This document shows, piece by piece, positions 33,299 to 40,153 of a stretch of 64,000 bases of DNA. The first letter of the stretch is position 1. Every line of letters begins with the position of its first letter. The notes under the pieces were generated by a model, which saw nothing but the letters and a program-made list of their open reading frames with translations, ran no database searches and was not told where the DNA came from. Position numbers and translations under genes: made by a program. This DNA comes from a virus: positions 62,001 to 126,000 of the IMG/VR virus record IMGVR_UViG_3300025131_000007. One strand, 5' to 3'.

Positions 33299-33604
33299 AT
33301 GGGAAAATATACCACAGACGATAACAGATCAATGCAACTCAATCCTAACAACGACCGCTATGGTTCGTCAAGAGGTTGGGGTGATGATGATATGGATGAG
33401 TACGATTATAAAGATTTGCTCGAAGAAATAAGAGGGTATCGCCTTGATCAAAAGATTGATTACACGAAGTACGGTTTTACCCAAAATAAATGGGAGTCTG
33501 AACAATGGGAATGGCAGCGGATTCACGAATGGTGGCCGTATGACAAGCAACTATTGGAAAGTCTGATCAGAGATCAATACAACAGATCAATGAGAAGGAG
33601 ATAG
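33299..33604 (+). CDS. Unknown acidic/aromatic protein
   Basis: A 101-residue protein beginning with a polar, Asn-rich region (DNRSMQLNPNNDRYGSSRGW) that looks like a conserved phage motif, followed by an aromatic stretch (NKWESEQWEWQRIHEWWPY). AAGGA precedes the ATG. Not recognised. Confidence 0.6.
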   Translation: MGKYTTDDNRSMQLNPNNDRYGSSRGWGDDDMDEYDYKDLLEEIRGYRLDQKIDYTKYGFTQNKWESEQWEWQRIHEWWPYDKQLLESLIRDQYNRSMRRR

Positions 33605-33613
33605 GGGCAGGTC

Positions 33614-33823
33614 ATGCAAAAAGGGTGGATAGTAAAAATTGCCAAAACCGCAGAGAGTCAAACGCGCAAACATTTTGGGGATAATTGGGGTATTGTCATC
33701 GGTCACGCGGCGGGCTGGGGAGAACAGTTGTGTCATGTTTATTTCCCTAAGTGGAAAAAAGATTTTAATATACACCAAAGATATTTGGAGGTGATTAGTT
33801 ATGGCAACCAAGAAGGAAAATAA
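33614..33823 (+). CDS. GDLV-family protein (KGWIV variant)
   Basis: The 69 residues start QKGWIVKIAKT, continue NWGIVIGHAAG and end RYLEVISYG, the full family order. Its 3' end overlaps the clpS start by 23 bp, so the two are probably co-translated. Confidence 0.6.
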   Translation: MQKGWIVKIAKTAESQTRKHFGDNWGIVIGHAAGWGEQLCHVYFPKWKKDFNIHQRYLEVISYGNQEGK

Positions 33824-34127
33824 GGAAGGCGCAGGGGTTGGTTTGAAAGACAGAGAAAAGTTTAAGTTACAAAAACCACCCAAGTATAAGGTAGTGATGC
33901 TCAACGACAATTATACCCCGATGGATTTTGTATCCGCAATATTGATGCAAGTATTTCATAAATCCCAGGGGGCAGCCGCTGCTATTACTTTCCAGGTTCA
34001 CACAGAAGGTAAGGGCATTGCAGGAGCCGGCTACACGAAAGAAATCGCAGATACGAAAGTAGCAAAAACTTTGAATGCGGCCAAAGAACACAAATATCCT
34101 TTCTTGGTGGAGGCAGAACCTGAATAA
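33801..34127 (+). CDS. clpS: ClpS adaptor protein
   Basis: ClpS delivers proteins with N-degron residues to ClpAP. The family block is clear: YKVVMLNDNYTPMDFVSAIL (29-48), the N35-D36 pair that contacts the N-terminal residue, H67 in FQVHTEG, and GYTKEIADTKVAKTLNAAKEHKYP in two parts. The length of 108 residues is normal, with a Lys/Glu-rich N-terminal tail. No ClpA or ClpC is in this window. The phage may redirect host ClpAP, or pair it with the phage ClpP at 17512. Confidence 0.92.
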   Translation: MATKKENKEGAGVGLKDREKFKLQKPPKYKVVMLNDNYTPMDFVSAILMQVFHKSQGAAAAITFQVHTEGKGIAGAGYTKEIADTKVAKTLNAAKEHKYPFLVEAEPE

Positions 34128-34420
34128 TGCTACAAGGATTTGAAAAAATACATTACTTAGCCTATTCTTTCTTTTTTCTTGGAAAGATTATGTTTATTAT
34201 TACAGTGGGGGCGTTATATTCTGGATATGATAATCCCCTCCCCTTTGCTTTTGCCTACGTTATGTGTGTATTTGTTTCTTTTTCTCTGGGTTTATATGAT
34301 CAATGGAGAACGGCGGGATTTGGATTAAACGAACATAAAATTACGTGGGATGTATTAGCGCCTGTGGAAAAGACAGTCTACTCTCCCACTTGGAATCCCA
34401 CAAGGAGAAAACGTGGATAA
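34127..34420 (+). CDS. Small membrane protein (two segments)
   Basis: The 97 residues contain two hydrophobic segments (about 14-31 and 39-55) and a basic C-terminus (TWNPTRRKRG). It overlaps clpS by one base. Function unknown. Confidence 0.6.
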   Translation: MLQGFEKIHYLAYSFFFLGKIMFIITVGALYSGYDNPLPFAFAYVMCVFVSFSLGLYDQWRTAGFGLNEHKITWDVLAPVEKTVYSPTWNPTRRKRG

Positions 34421-34760
34421 TTATTATTTTTCTAAGACACGCGATGTGGAAAGTGACACTCTGGAAGAGGCAGTGAGGGCATACGCGCTCCATCTTCGTG
34501 AGGTTAGCGAAGATCCCCATTCGGATAAAACATATCGAGATTACCACAAGATGTACCATGAGATTATTTCGGGCTACTTGGATTCTGCCCGCAACCTACA
34601 GCCTTTGATTGAGAATATTGTGAGTCAAATTCATGTGCGTTTTCCGTGGGTATCTGGCACCACGAAAGATGCCCTGGGGATGATAGGTGCGGAGTTATCT
34701 CATATATTAGAAAAACATTCTAGATTTACGGTTAATGCCAATGGCACACGATCCAAGTAA
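34413..34760 (+). CDS. Unknown helical protein
   Basis: A 115-residue helical protein (EEAVRAYALHLREVSED, YHKMYHEIISGYLDSARN). GTG start after ACAAGGAG. Overlaps both neighbours. Not recognised. Confidence 0.6.
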   Translation: MDNYYFSKTRDVESDTLEEAVRAYALHLREVSEDPHSDKTYRDYHKMYHEIISGYLDSARNLQPLIENIVSQIHVRFPWVSGTTKDALGMIGAELSHILEKHSRFTVNANGTRSK

Positions 34761-35055
34761 GGGGCGAAAAGGGAGGCTTGTAATGATCACAGGGGCGATG
34801 TTGGGAGCAACCACCACCGATGGAAAGACAAGACGAATTGAGAACATTTCGAGCACTGGGTTGATTTGTGTTGATATTTCGACATGCGATCCCTATCCGA
34901 ACGCACCGGCTCGTATATGGCACCCTACATATGGAAAATGTTGGTATGTAGACACGGAATTTAGCCACTATGAGTGGTTAGATGACAATGAACAGAAAGT
35001 AAACACAGAACTAAGTGGTTCCACCTCTGCGGAGGTGATTCATTCTAACCGATAA
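34735..35055 (+). CDS. Unknown, possibly SH3-like protein
   Basis: A 106-residue protein, strand-rich: RLVMITGAMLGATTTDGKTRRIENIS, TGLICVDIST, ARIWHPTYGKCWYVDTE. A second ATG two codons on is an alternative start. Possibly a distant member of the GDLV group. Confidence 0.5.
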   Translation: MPMAHDPSKGRKGRLVMITGAMLGATTTDGKTRRIENISSTGLICVDISTCDPYPNAPARIWHPTYGKCWYVDTEFSHYEWLDDNEQKVNTELSGSTSAEVIHSNR

Positions 35056-35062
35056 TCCACAA

Positions 35063-35245
35063 GTGGGAGATTTAGTCATGCTTCTGAGCCCTTGGAAAGA
35101 AGAAACCGGGGTGGTTAAGTTAGTATTGAAAATAAATGAACATCGTCTGAAATATGGGGATATATCGCGTTTTCTTACTCTTGATGAGAATACGCAATCG
35201 TGGCCGGCAAATTATGTGAAGATTGTAAGTAAGGCAAAAAAATAA
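35063..35245 (+). CDS. GDLV-family protein
   Basis: The 60 residues read GDLVMLLSPWKEETGVVKLV with NYVKIVSKAKK at the end. The GTG start removes the usual MK; the frame extends upstream without an ATG, so QVGDLV may be the real start. Confidence 0.55.
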   Translation: MGDLVMLLSPWKEETGVVKLVLKINEHRLKYGDISRFLTLDENTQSWPANYVKIVSKAKK

Positions 35246-35250
35246 CTTTT

Positions 35251-35280
35251 TTGTTGACTTTTTTGAAATAAGGTTATATT
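35251..35280 (+). promoter_or_regulatory. Sigma-70-like promoter
   Basis: TATATT at 35275-35280 after AAGGT, with TTGACT (35254-35259, 15-bp spacer) or TTGTTG (35251-35256, 18-bp spacer) as -35. Confidence 0.6.
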
Positions 35281-35314
35281 TATAAGGTCTGTTTTTTAAT
35301 AAAAGGAGAAAAAA

Positions 35315-35446
35315 ATGGGTAATGTTATTAAAATTTTTGTTTTTGTGATGATGGGTAGTGCACTTGTTTTAGCATCCCACGATCGTGAACCCCGCGCTGT
35401 CGTCGTGGCGCTTGTCGATGAAGTGGAGATAGAATACGGAGAATAA
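35315..35446 (+). CDS. Small secreted peptide
   Basis: A 43-residue product with a signal-peptide-like start (NVIKIFVFVMMGSALVLA) and an acidic mature part (HDREPRAVVVALVDEVEIEYGE). It has its own promoter and AAGGAG. Too short for a homology guess. Confidence 0.6.
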   Translation: MGNVIKIFVFVMMGSALVLASHDREPRAVVVALVDEVEIEYGE

Positions 35447-35458
35447 TTTAATTATTTC

Positions 35459-35487
35459 TTGACAAAGGTTGTCAAACGGGATATATT
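35459..35487 (+). promoter_or_regulatory. Sigma-70-like promoter with AACGGG
   Basis: TTGACA (35459-35464), 17-bp spacer ending AAACGGGA, TATATT (35482-35487). Confidence 0.75.
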
Positions 35488-35516
35488 TTATATGAACCCA
35501 ATAATTAGAGAGTGAT

Positions 35517-35843
35517 ATGGCAAACATATATTGGAATGGACCCAAAGCGCCACAGAAAGAAGTATTTATCGCTTTAATGAAAGAAGCGGTGGAATACACG
35601 GATAATACATTTATAGTGTGTTTTGAGAGTGATGATACGGGAATGCACGTTGTCTTGAAAGTGGAGCGCAACGAGGATGATACGTCTGGTTTCAAAAAAT
35701 TTCCTGACGTATCCAAGTATATGGGGTGGCGCTTGATGTGTGTGCATGTTCCCAAGGGGTATTTGCATGTATTTTATAATGCCGATGGCAGCAAAAATGA
35801 AACGAAGAATCAGGATGACATGAAATATGAGAGTCAAAAATGA
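35517..35843 (+). CDS. Unknown alpha-beta protein
   Basis: A 108-residue protein with strands (FIVCFESDDTGMHVVLKVE, LMCVHVPKGYLHVFYNA) and a charged end. Own promoter. Not recognised. Confidence 0.6.
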   Translation: MANIYWNGPKAPQKEVFIALMKEAVEYTDNTFIVCFESDDTGMHVVLKVERNEDDTSGFKKFPDVSKYMGWRLMCVHVPKGYLHVFYNADGSKNETKNQDDMKYESQK

Positions 35844-35857
35844 GAGAGGGGAGCGTA

Positions 35858-36061
35858 ATGGGTTTTAAAAACAAGGTAGTTCTGCAACTTAAAGGAATGG
35901 AAGATTATGATACTCCATTGGAACGCATTTTGCGAACCCCCCACCGATTATTTATTTCGTTGGTGGCTAATAAAGAGATCAAAAATGAGAAAAAACGCAC
36001 TCTTCCGATCGAAGACACCTTGGTGTTTGTTTCTAAAAATTTTGAACCCGCAGAGTCATAA
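35858..36061 (+). CDS. Unknown small protein
   Basis: A 67-residue protein (GFKNKVVLQLKG start). The ATG at 35858 follows AGGGGAG; ATG 35840 is possible. Not recognised. The next 190 bp hold a structured RNA candidate instead of a gene. Confidence 0.5.
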   Translation: MGFKNKVVLQLKGMEDYDTPLERILRTPHRLFISLVANKEIKNEKKRTLPIEDTLVFVSKNFEPAES

Positions 36062-36076
36062 AAAAATATTATTTTC

Positions 36077-36247
36077 AATCTCTTGGTGGGAGTTTGCGGC
36101 GAGAATCTTAGGTGGTTCGACGAGTCGCAAAATAGGTAGGTTTCAACGCCACAGACGAAACCATGGGACACGGGGTTCTGAATTAAAGGGGTGGCTGGCG
36201 AGAGGTGACGCGGCAAGGATAGGCGACCAGACTCCCACCAAGAGATT
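36077..36247 (+). ncRNA. Candidate structured RNA or cis-regulatory leader
   Basis: A perfect 17-bp stem pairs AATCTCTTGGTGGGAGT (36077-36093) with ACTCCCACCAAGAGATT (36231-36247), extended inward by three pairs (one G-U). The 131-nt interior holds further helices, including GGTTTC/GAAACC (36139-36144 with 36157-36162) and a possible CGCC/GGCG pairing. The 3' arm contains AAGAGA, the only ribosome-binding-like sequence before the ATG at 36251, so the fold would block translation of the first array gene. No good ORF fills this gap. I do not recognise an RNA family. Confidence 0.65.
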
Positions 36248-36250
36248 TTT

Positions 36251-36466
36251 ATGAAAGTGGGTGATTTGGTGAAAGTGAATGTGACCCGCGAGCACGTTGC
36301 TGGGGCACTTACCGCCGTTAAATATGTAATGGCGCTCGAACGCCAATATGGGGGCTTAATCGGCATCGTTGTGGAGATCAAGCATGGATATGGATTGATT
36401 AAGTTTCCTACGGGCGTTAAGATGGTAGAACAGAAGTTTTTGGAAGTTATTAGTGCAAGTCGGTGA
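36251..36466 (+). CDS. KVGDLV-family protein, first of the main array
   Basis: Starts MKVGDLVKVNV, has GGLIGIVVEIKHGYG and ends KFLEVISASR; 71 residues. Its last 14 bp also encode the start of the next gene. Preceded by the structured RNA candidate rather than a promoter. Confidence 0.75.
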   Translation: MKVGDLVKVNVTREHVAGALTAVKYVMALERQYGGLIGIVVEIKHGYGLIKFPTGVKMVEQKFLEVISASR

Positions 36467-36722
36467 TTTGGTGATGCTTTCTGCTCATGGTCAAACATTG
36501 GTGATGGCAAGCCATCGCAAAGGTAAGGTGGGTATTATTGTTGACAAAAAACCGCTTTCGCCTTTGGCTTTGGTGGATCCGTTGGAAAATGAATACAAAA
36601 TTCAGTGGTTAGATAGGGAATTACCTTTCGATGGGTTTATTTATCATAGGAGGGATCTAAAGTTCGCTAAGATCACTAAAAATAATGCTGATAAAAGTGG
36701 GGGATTTGGTTCAAGATTGTGA
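36453..36722 (+). CDS. KVGDLV-family protein
   Basis: Starts MQVGDLVMLSAHG (GTG codon), has GKVGIIVDKKP, then an extended insert and FAKITKNN; 89 residues. The end reads through into a longer tail because the next gene is offset. Confidence 0.65.
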   Translation: MQVGDLVMLSAHGQTLVMASHRKGKVGIIVDKKPLSPLALVDPLENEYKIQWLDRELPFDGFIYHRRDLKFAKITKNNADKSGGFGSRL

Positions 36723-36909
36723 CGGGTATTATGGTATCGTAGTGGCAGTAGATCACGCGTATGATTTATATGCACAGTTAGCCCATCCAGAAATATTTGA
36801 AAATGATGGTTTTCCCTTAGAGTATCAATTTGTGACTGTTTTTTGTTTTCACGAATCTTCAGAAATGGTTTTTTTTGATAGTGAATTACAAATATTAAGT
36901 CGGGCATAA
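36685..36909 (+). CDS. KVGDLV-family protein
   Basis: Starts MLIKVGDLVQDCDGYYGIVV; a loop of acidic and aromatic residues follows, ending LQILSRA; 74 residues. Overlaps the previous gene by 38 bp. Confidence 0.65.
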   Translation: MLIKVGDLVQDCDGYYGIVVAVDHAYDLYAQLAHPEIFENDGFPLEYQFVTVFCFHESSEMVFFDSELQILSRA

Positions 36910-36925
36910 AAAAATATTTATTTTC

Positions 36926-36953
36926 TTGACAAAACCCCGCAACGGGTTATATT
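36926..36953 (+). promoter_or_regulatory. Array promoter (TTGACA/TATATT with CAACGGG)
   Basis: TTGACA (36926-36931), 16-bp spacer with CCCCGCAACGGG, TATATT (36948-36953). Confidence 0.8.
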
Positions 36954-36985
36954 TATTACATCAAACACAAACAACGGAGTTCAAA

Positions 36986-37225
36986 ATGAACCAACACTTT
37001 AAAATACTCAACGACAACCAACTCTTGACTTTGCTCAAATGTGCCAGGTATTTGCTCGATAAGGAGTACGATCCCGAAGATTACGCAATGGCTTGCTTTC
37101 TGGGCGGCACCCCCAGCGAATGTATTGACCAGACATTGGAACTGTATGATGTTATCAAAGCTGAACTGGAAACCCGTGGATACCAAGTGCATCAGCATCT
37201 CGCTGTGATCCCTCTGGACTGTTAA
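36986..37225 (+). CDS. Unknown helical protein
   Basis: A 79-residue protein with two helices (NDNQLLTLLKCARYLLDKEY, CIDQTLELYDVIKAELETRG). The ATG after GGAG is the start; the longer frame begins inside the promoter. Not a GDLV protein. Not recognised. Confidence 0.65.
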   Translation: MNQHFKILNDNQLLTLLKCARYLLDKEYDPEDYAMACFLGGTPSECIDQTLELYDVIKAELETRGYQVHQHLAVIPLDC

Positions 37226-37238
37226 ATAAACTATTTTC

Positions 37239-37267
37239 TTGACAAAGAGACAAAGACGCGTTAAATT
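37239..37267 (+). promoter_or_regulatory. Array promoter
   Basis: TTGACA (37239-37244), 17-bp spacer, TAAATT (37262-37267). The AACGGG half-site is degenerate here (GACGCG). Confidence 0.65.
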
Positions 37268-37293
37268 ATTAGATGAAACCCAGGAGTTTTTAT

Positions 37294-37473
37294 ATGAAGT
37301 GCGGCGATCTGATCGAGTGGTTTGACTACACCATTAACCAGAGATTTGTGGGTCTTTATTTGCGACGACGTAAAAAAGATACTGTTACATGGTGTGATAT
37401 TGTTGTGTTGTGCAACGGTAAAGAGGTTGAGTGGGTTTCCTGGCAATGTAGAGTAATAGATGAAAGTGGGTGA
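37294..37473 (+). CDS. KVGDLV-family protein (KCGDLI)
   Basis: Starts MKCGDLIEWFDYT, has FVGLYLRRRK and ends WQCRVIDESG; 59 residues. Start chosen at the ATG after AGGAG. The last 14 bp encode the next start. Confidence 0.7.
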   Translation: MKCGDLIEWFDYTINQRFVGLYLRRRKKDTVTWCDIVVLCNGKEVEWVSWQCRVIDESG

Positions 37474-37645
37474 TCTGGTATGGGTGAACGGTCACCCTCG
37501 GGATGGTCTTCGGAGATTCTTGGCTATTGTTGTAAGAGCACCAACACAGATTTACCCCGGCGCATATTTAGTGCATGGAATCGTGACGGGAAACAGATAT
37601 TGTTTTCATGGTAACGAATTAGAGGTGATAAGTGAAAGTCGGTAG
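37460..37645 (+). CDS. KVGDLV-family protein
   Basis: Starts MKVGDLVWVNGHPRDG, has FLAIVVRAPT and ends ELEVISESR; 61 residues; 14-bp overlap with both neighbours. Confidence 0.75.
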   Translation: MKVGDLVWVNGHPRDGLRRFLAIVVRAPTQIYPGAYLVHGIVTGNRYCFHGNELEVISESR

Positions 37646-37805
37646 CTTAGTGAGAGTCAAAAAAGGTGTTCCACACCAAGGAAACTATAAGTTAGGGATC
37701 GTGATGAGCGTATACCAAGATCATTGCTGGGTGCGCTGGAGAAGTTGGCCAGAAAATGATAAATGGATGTGCAATAGACATTTGGAAATCCTTAGTGAAG
37801 GTTAG
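37632..37805 (+). CDS. KVGDLV-family protein (KVGSLV)
   Basis: GTG start; MKVGSLVRVKKG, then KLGIVMSVYQDHCWVRW, then LEILSEG; 57 residues. Overlaps the next gene by 11 bp. Confidence 0.7.
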   Translation: MKVGSLVRVKKGVPHQGNYKLGIVMSVYQDHCWVRWRSWPENDKWMCNRHLEILSEG

Positions 37806-37956
37806 TGATGTAGTAATCTGGAACCTGGGCTATTCAGATGATGTATATTTGGTCTTATTGGTTGGTGATCATTATGCGTTATTATGGAGTCTTCACCAAA
37901 AATTTGTATTGAATATTACAAACGAGGAGTACCACGAATATGATATTCTTTCTTAA
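37795..37956 (+). CDS. KVGDLV-family protein (KVSDVV)
   Basis: GTG start inside the previous gene; MKVSDVVIWNLGYSDD, YLVLLVGDHYALLW, ending EEYHEYDILS; 53 residues. Divergent last member before a promoter. Confidence 0.6.
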   Translation: MKVSDVVIWNLGYSDDVYLVLLVGDHYALLWSLHQKFVLNITNEEYHEYDILS

Positions 37957-37974
37957 CTTTTTTCCTTTTTTCCC

Positions 37975-38003
37975 TTGACAACTCTATAACAACGGGATAC
38001 ATT
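37975..38003 (+). promoter_or_regulatory. Array promoter (TTGACA/TACATT with AACGGGA)
   Basis: TTGACA (37975-37980), 17-bp spacer ending AACAACGGGA, TACATT (37998-38003). Followed by ATATATACC and AGGAGTA, a leader shared with the promoters at 40172, 41459 and 47379. Confidence 0.85.
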
Positions 38004-38034
38004 ATATATACCAACCAAACAGGAGTACAAAATA

Positions 38035-38370
38035 ATGAATATATGGGTAGTATCTTCATATTATGAGAGCGAATTATACGCTTCCACACACTTAACAAAA
38101 AAAGGCGCGTTCCTTTGCGCTGTTACCGAGTTATACGAGTGTATGAGCATAGATAGATATGATACAATGGCTGAGTTTTGGGAAGAATACGGTTTAGGAG
38201 AAGATGACGAAAAGCCCGAATGGTGTCCTTATGATCTTGAAGAATTGCGGGCATTGAGCAGCGATCAACTATCTGATCAATTTGGCGAAATGAGTGAAAT
38301 GTATTGGGAAACGCACAGTTGGGGCGACCGAATAGAGTTAGAAGTCCTCCAAACAACGGTAACAGCATGA
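38035..38370 (+). CDS. Unknown acidic protein
   Basis: A 111-residue protein: NIWVVSSYYESELYASTHLTK, then acidic and helical (EFWEEYGLGEDDEKPEW). Own promoter and AGGAG. It is not a GDLV protein. Coupled to the next gene by ATGA. Confidence 0.65.
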   Translation: MNIWVVSSYYESELYASTHLTKKGAFLCAVTELYECMSIDRYDTMAEFWEEYGLGEDDEKPEWCPYDLEELRALSSDQLSDQFGEMSEMYWETHSWGDRIELEVLQTTVTA

Positions 38371-38570
38371 ACACCGATGACTTGACGTTAAAGTTAGGCA
38401 CCCTGTTGCATGATGGGAAGTATATATTTATGATCGTTGATAAATATATTGATGATATATTTCCCTACTCACACGATTGCCTCTATACTATTATGTGGCT
38501 ACAAACAGGCGAACGAATATGTGGATGGGACGGTGATGGCATCGTAAACAACTTTGAGGTGATCGCATGA
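38367..38570 (+). CDS. GDLV-related protein (LGTLL)
   Basis: 67 residues: LKLGTLLHDGKYIFMIVDKYIDD, CLYTIMWLQTGERICGW, ending NFEVIA. The three strands fit the family. Starts in the previous stop and ends in the next start. Confidence 0.6.
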   Translation: MNTDDLTLKLGTLLHDGKYIFMIVDKYIDDIFPYSHDCLYTIMWLQTGERICGWDGDGIVNNFEVIA

Positions 38571-38674
38571 AAGTTAAAGAAGATACATTATTCATTTTCG
38601 TATTGGTATTCATGGGGATCCCATTTATCGGGTTGCTGACAGTGGCGATTGAGATACTTAGGGGTGTGATATGA
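38567..38674 (+). CDS. Tiny membrane peptide
   Basis: 35 residues with one hydrophobic segment (LFIFVLVFMGIPFIGLLTVA). Overlaps the genes on both sides by four bases, so it is translated in series with them. Confidence 0.55.
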   Translation: MKVKEDTLFIFVLVFMGIPFIGLLTVAIEILRGVI

Positions 38675-38850
38675 AAGTAGGTGACTTGGTTAGGGCAACG
38701 CTGGCGACTGCGACCGTTCTGGGCATCATTATTGAGCCTTATGATACTCCCAAAGGAGTGTGGCGGGTTGCGTGGGTAGACGGTGGAACGTGGTGCAGCG
38801 GTTCACTATGCCACGAAAATAACATGGAGGTGGTAAATGAAAGTAGGTGA
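38671..38850 (+). CDS. KVGDLV-family protein
   Basis: MKVGDLVRATLATATVLGII then IEPYDTPKGVWRVAWVDGG and CHENNMEVVNESR; 59 residues. Close to the proteins at 39832 and 41668, which share the YD/YN-x-P-K-G-x-W-R-V middle or the CHENxMEV end. 14-bp overlap with the next gene. Confidence 0.75.
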   Translation: MKVGDLVRATLATATVLGIIIEPYDTPKGVWRVAWVDGGTWCSGSLCHENNMEVVNESR

Positions 38851-39049
38851 TTTGGTGAGAGTTAAAAACATTCATCTTCATTGGAGAGACGGATCGAAGA
38901 CGTTGCCTAAGAAGGTTCCCGGTTTTTTGATGCAGGTTTTGGCGATAAATGGAAGTCAGCGGTTTGTGATGATCTTAGAAGGCAAACACTTAGGTTTGAA
39001 ACATTGGATCAATGGCAAAGGCTTAGAGGTGATCAGTGAAGGTAGGTGA
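38837..39049 (+). CDS. KVGDLV-family protein
   Basis: MKVGDLVRVKNIHLHWRDGS, GFLMQVLAINGSQRFVMILE, ending GLEVISEGR; 70 residues; 14-bp overlaps on both sides. Confidence 0.75.
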   Translation: MKVGDLVRVKNIHLHWRDGSKTLPKKVPGFLMQVLAINGSQRFVMILEGKHLGLKHWINGKGLEVISEGR

Positions 39050-39221
39050 TGTGGTAAGGTTCATCCAGCCATCCGAAGAGTGGTTAGCAAAATTGTACGG
39101 GATCGTTTTGGGATGCGATGAGCATGGACGCACTGAGATTTTGTGGAGCGATGGCGACACGGATTATATGGATGGTGATGGTTTCTATGAAATGCTGGAG
39201 GTGATCAGTGAAAGTCGGTGA
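39036..39221 (+). CDS. KVGDLV-family protein (KVGDVV)
   Basis: GTG start; MKVGDVVRFIQPSEEW, YGIVLGCDEHGRTEILW, ending MLEVISESR; 61 residues; 14-bp overlaps on both sides. Confidence 0.75.
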   Translation: MKVGDVVRFIQPSEEWLAKLYGIVLGCDEHGRTEILWSDGDTDYMDGDGFYEMLEVISESR

Positions 39222-39390
39222 CTTGGTTAAAATCACACACCCAAACGGGCATTTCCGAAAAATGGGTGTCATCGTGGGAGAAGGAAAAAGACCCTTTGAA
39301 GGCTGTTTTCGTGTGTATTGGTACATGATGAAAGGCGCAGATAACCGCGAAGGACTCCATAGGCCATTTGATTTGGAGGTGGTAGAATGA
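39208..39390 (+). CDS. KVGDLV-family protein
   Basis: GTG start; MKVGDLVKITHPNGHFRKMG, VIVGEGKRPFEGCFRVYW, ending DLEVVE; 60 residues. Stop overlaps the next start by four bases. Confidence 0.75.
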   Translation: MKVGDLVKITHPNGHFRKMGVIVGEGKRPFEGCFRVYWYMMKGADNREGLHRPFDLEVVE

Positions 39391-39578
39391 AAGTCGGTGA
39401 CTTGGTGAGATACTACGGGCGCGAAGAACTTGGGATCGTCGTTAAAGTTTCTGACTTTACCAAGGGACATATGGGACACGTTGTATATGTGTGGTTTGGT
39501 CCCGATCAAGTTATTGCTCAGTTTTCAAAACACTGGTTGGAGGTGGTAAATGAAGGTCGGCGATCTTGTAACATATAA
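39387..39578 (+). CDS. KVGDLV-family protein with extended C-terminus
   Basis: MKVGDLVRYYGREELGIVVK, then VVYVWFGPDQVIAQF and WLEVVNEGRRSCNI; 63 residues. The extra RRSCNI arises because the next gene has GGC instead of GGT at its glycine codon, which removes the TGA used elsewhere in the array. Confidence 0.75.
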   Translation: MKVGDLVRYYGREELGIVVKVSDFTKGHMGHVVYVWFGPDQVIAQFSKHWLEVVNEGRRSCNI

Positions 39579-39762
39579 AATCAGGAGTGATTTGCTTTCC
39601 CATGAACACAAAATGATGGGGATCGTCGTTAAAGTTGCCCAGGTGTCCCAATGCCTCACCGAGAAGCCGATGGTGTTGATCAATTGGGGATGGAAGAACG
39701 CGCCCCAACGATGGAACGCCATCGAATACGAAAACAGACTGAAAGTGGTTTCCGATGTTTGA
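39550..39762 (+). CDS. KVGDLV-family protein
   Basis: MKVGDLVTYKIRSDLLSHEH, MMGIVVKVAQVSQ, VLINWGWKNA, ending RLKVVSDV; 70 residues. Overlaps the previous gene by 29 bp. Confidence 0.75.
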   Translation: MKVGDLVTYKIRSDLLSHEHKMMGIVVKVAQVSQCLTEKPMVLINWGWKNAPQRWNAIEYENRLKVVSDV

Positions 39763-39769
39763 CATTCTC

Positions 39770-39797
39770 TTGACAGCAGACTCCTTTGGAATATGGT
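39770..39797 (+). promoter_or_regulatory. Possible array promoter (weak -10)
   Basis: TTGACA (39770-39775), 16-bp spacer, TATGGT (39792-39797). It lacks AACGGG. It lies in one of the few gaps in the array and a GTG-start gene with AGGAGTAAATA follows. Confidence 0.4.
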
Positions 39798-39831
39798 ATA
39801 ACGTATCTAAGTGAAAGAACAGGAGTAAATA

Positions 39832-40011
39832 GTGAAAGTAGGTGACTTAGTGAGAGCAAAAGACCATCGGGTATTACCCGATGGAACCGTTGGTATCATT
39901 GTCGAGGTTTATGATATTCTCTTTTGGCTGGTTCATTGGACCGTTGGAGACAGTTGTTATCGGAGATTGTGCCATGAAAATGGCATGGAGGTCATCAATG
40001 AAAGTAGGTAG
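39832..40011 (+). CDS. KVGDLV-family protein
   Basis: GTG start; MKVGDLVRAKDHRVLPDGTV, GIIVEVYDILFWLVHW, CHENGMEVINESR; 59 residues. Near paralogue of the 38671 protein. 14-bp overlap with the next gene. Confidence 0.75.
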   Translation: MKVGDLVRAKDHRVLPDGTVGIIVEVYDILFWLVHWTVGDSCYRRLCHENGMEVINESR

Positions 40012-40153
40012 CTTAGTTTATGATGATCATTATGGCAATGGCATTGTGATTAATTCGTGGGATGACTTCAAGGGACAGATTGCTCGCGTGTATTTTCGAA
40101 CAGGTGAGGTAATCGGGGAGTATGGCACCAAGGTGCTAACGGTTGTAAAATAA
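39998..40153 (+). CDS. KVGDLV-family protein (KVGSLV), recent duplicate
   Basis: MKVGSLVYDDHYGNGIVINS, then VYFRTGEVIGEYGTKVLTVVK; 51 residues. Its first 53 bp after the initial base are identical to those of the gene at 40231. Confidence 0.75.
   Translation: MKVGSLVYDDHYGNGIVINSWDDFKGQIARVYFRTGEVIGEYGTKVLTVVK

Noticed and set aside
36077-36247. Hammerhead ribozyme, tRNA or tmRNA inside the structured RNA
   Set aside because: GACGAGTC and GACGAAAC look hammerhead-like, but CTGANGA is not present (TCGACGA instead). The ACTCCCACCA end looks like an acceptor with CCA, yet no anticodon arm, no D or T arm in the right place, and no tag ORF can be fitted.
35907-36254. ORF of 115 codons across the structured RNA
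   Set aside because: It overlaps a better gene, has no ribosome site, and its composition is unlike a protein; the region is better explained as RNA.
39881-39997. N-terminal extension of the gene at 39998 from ATG 39881
   Set aside because: The extension runs in another frame through the 39832 paralogue, whose KVGDLV start and LEVI-type end are clear. The start is the ATG at 39998.
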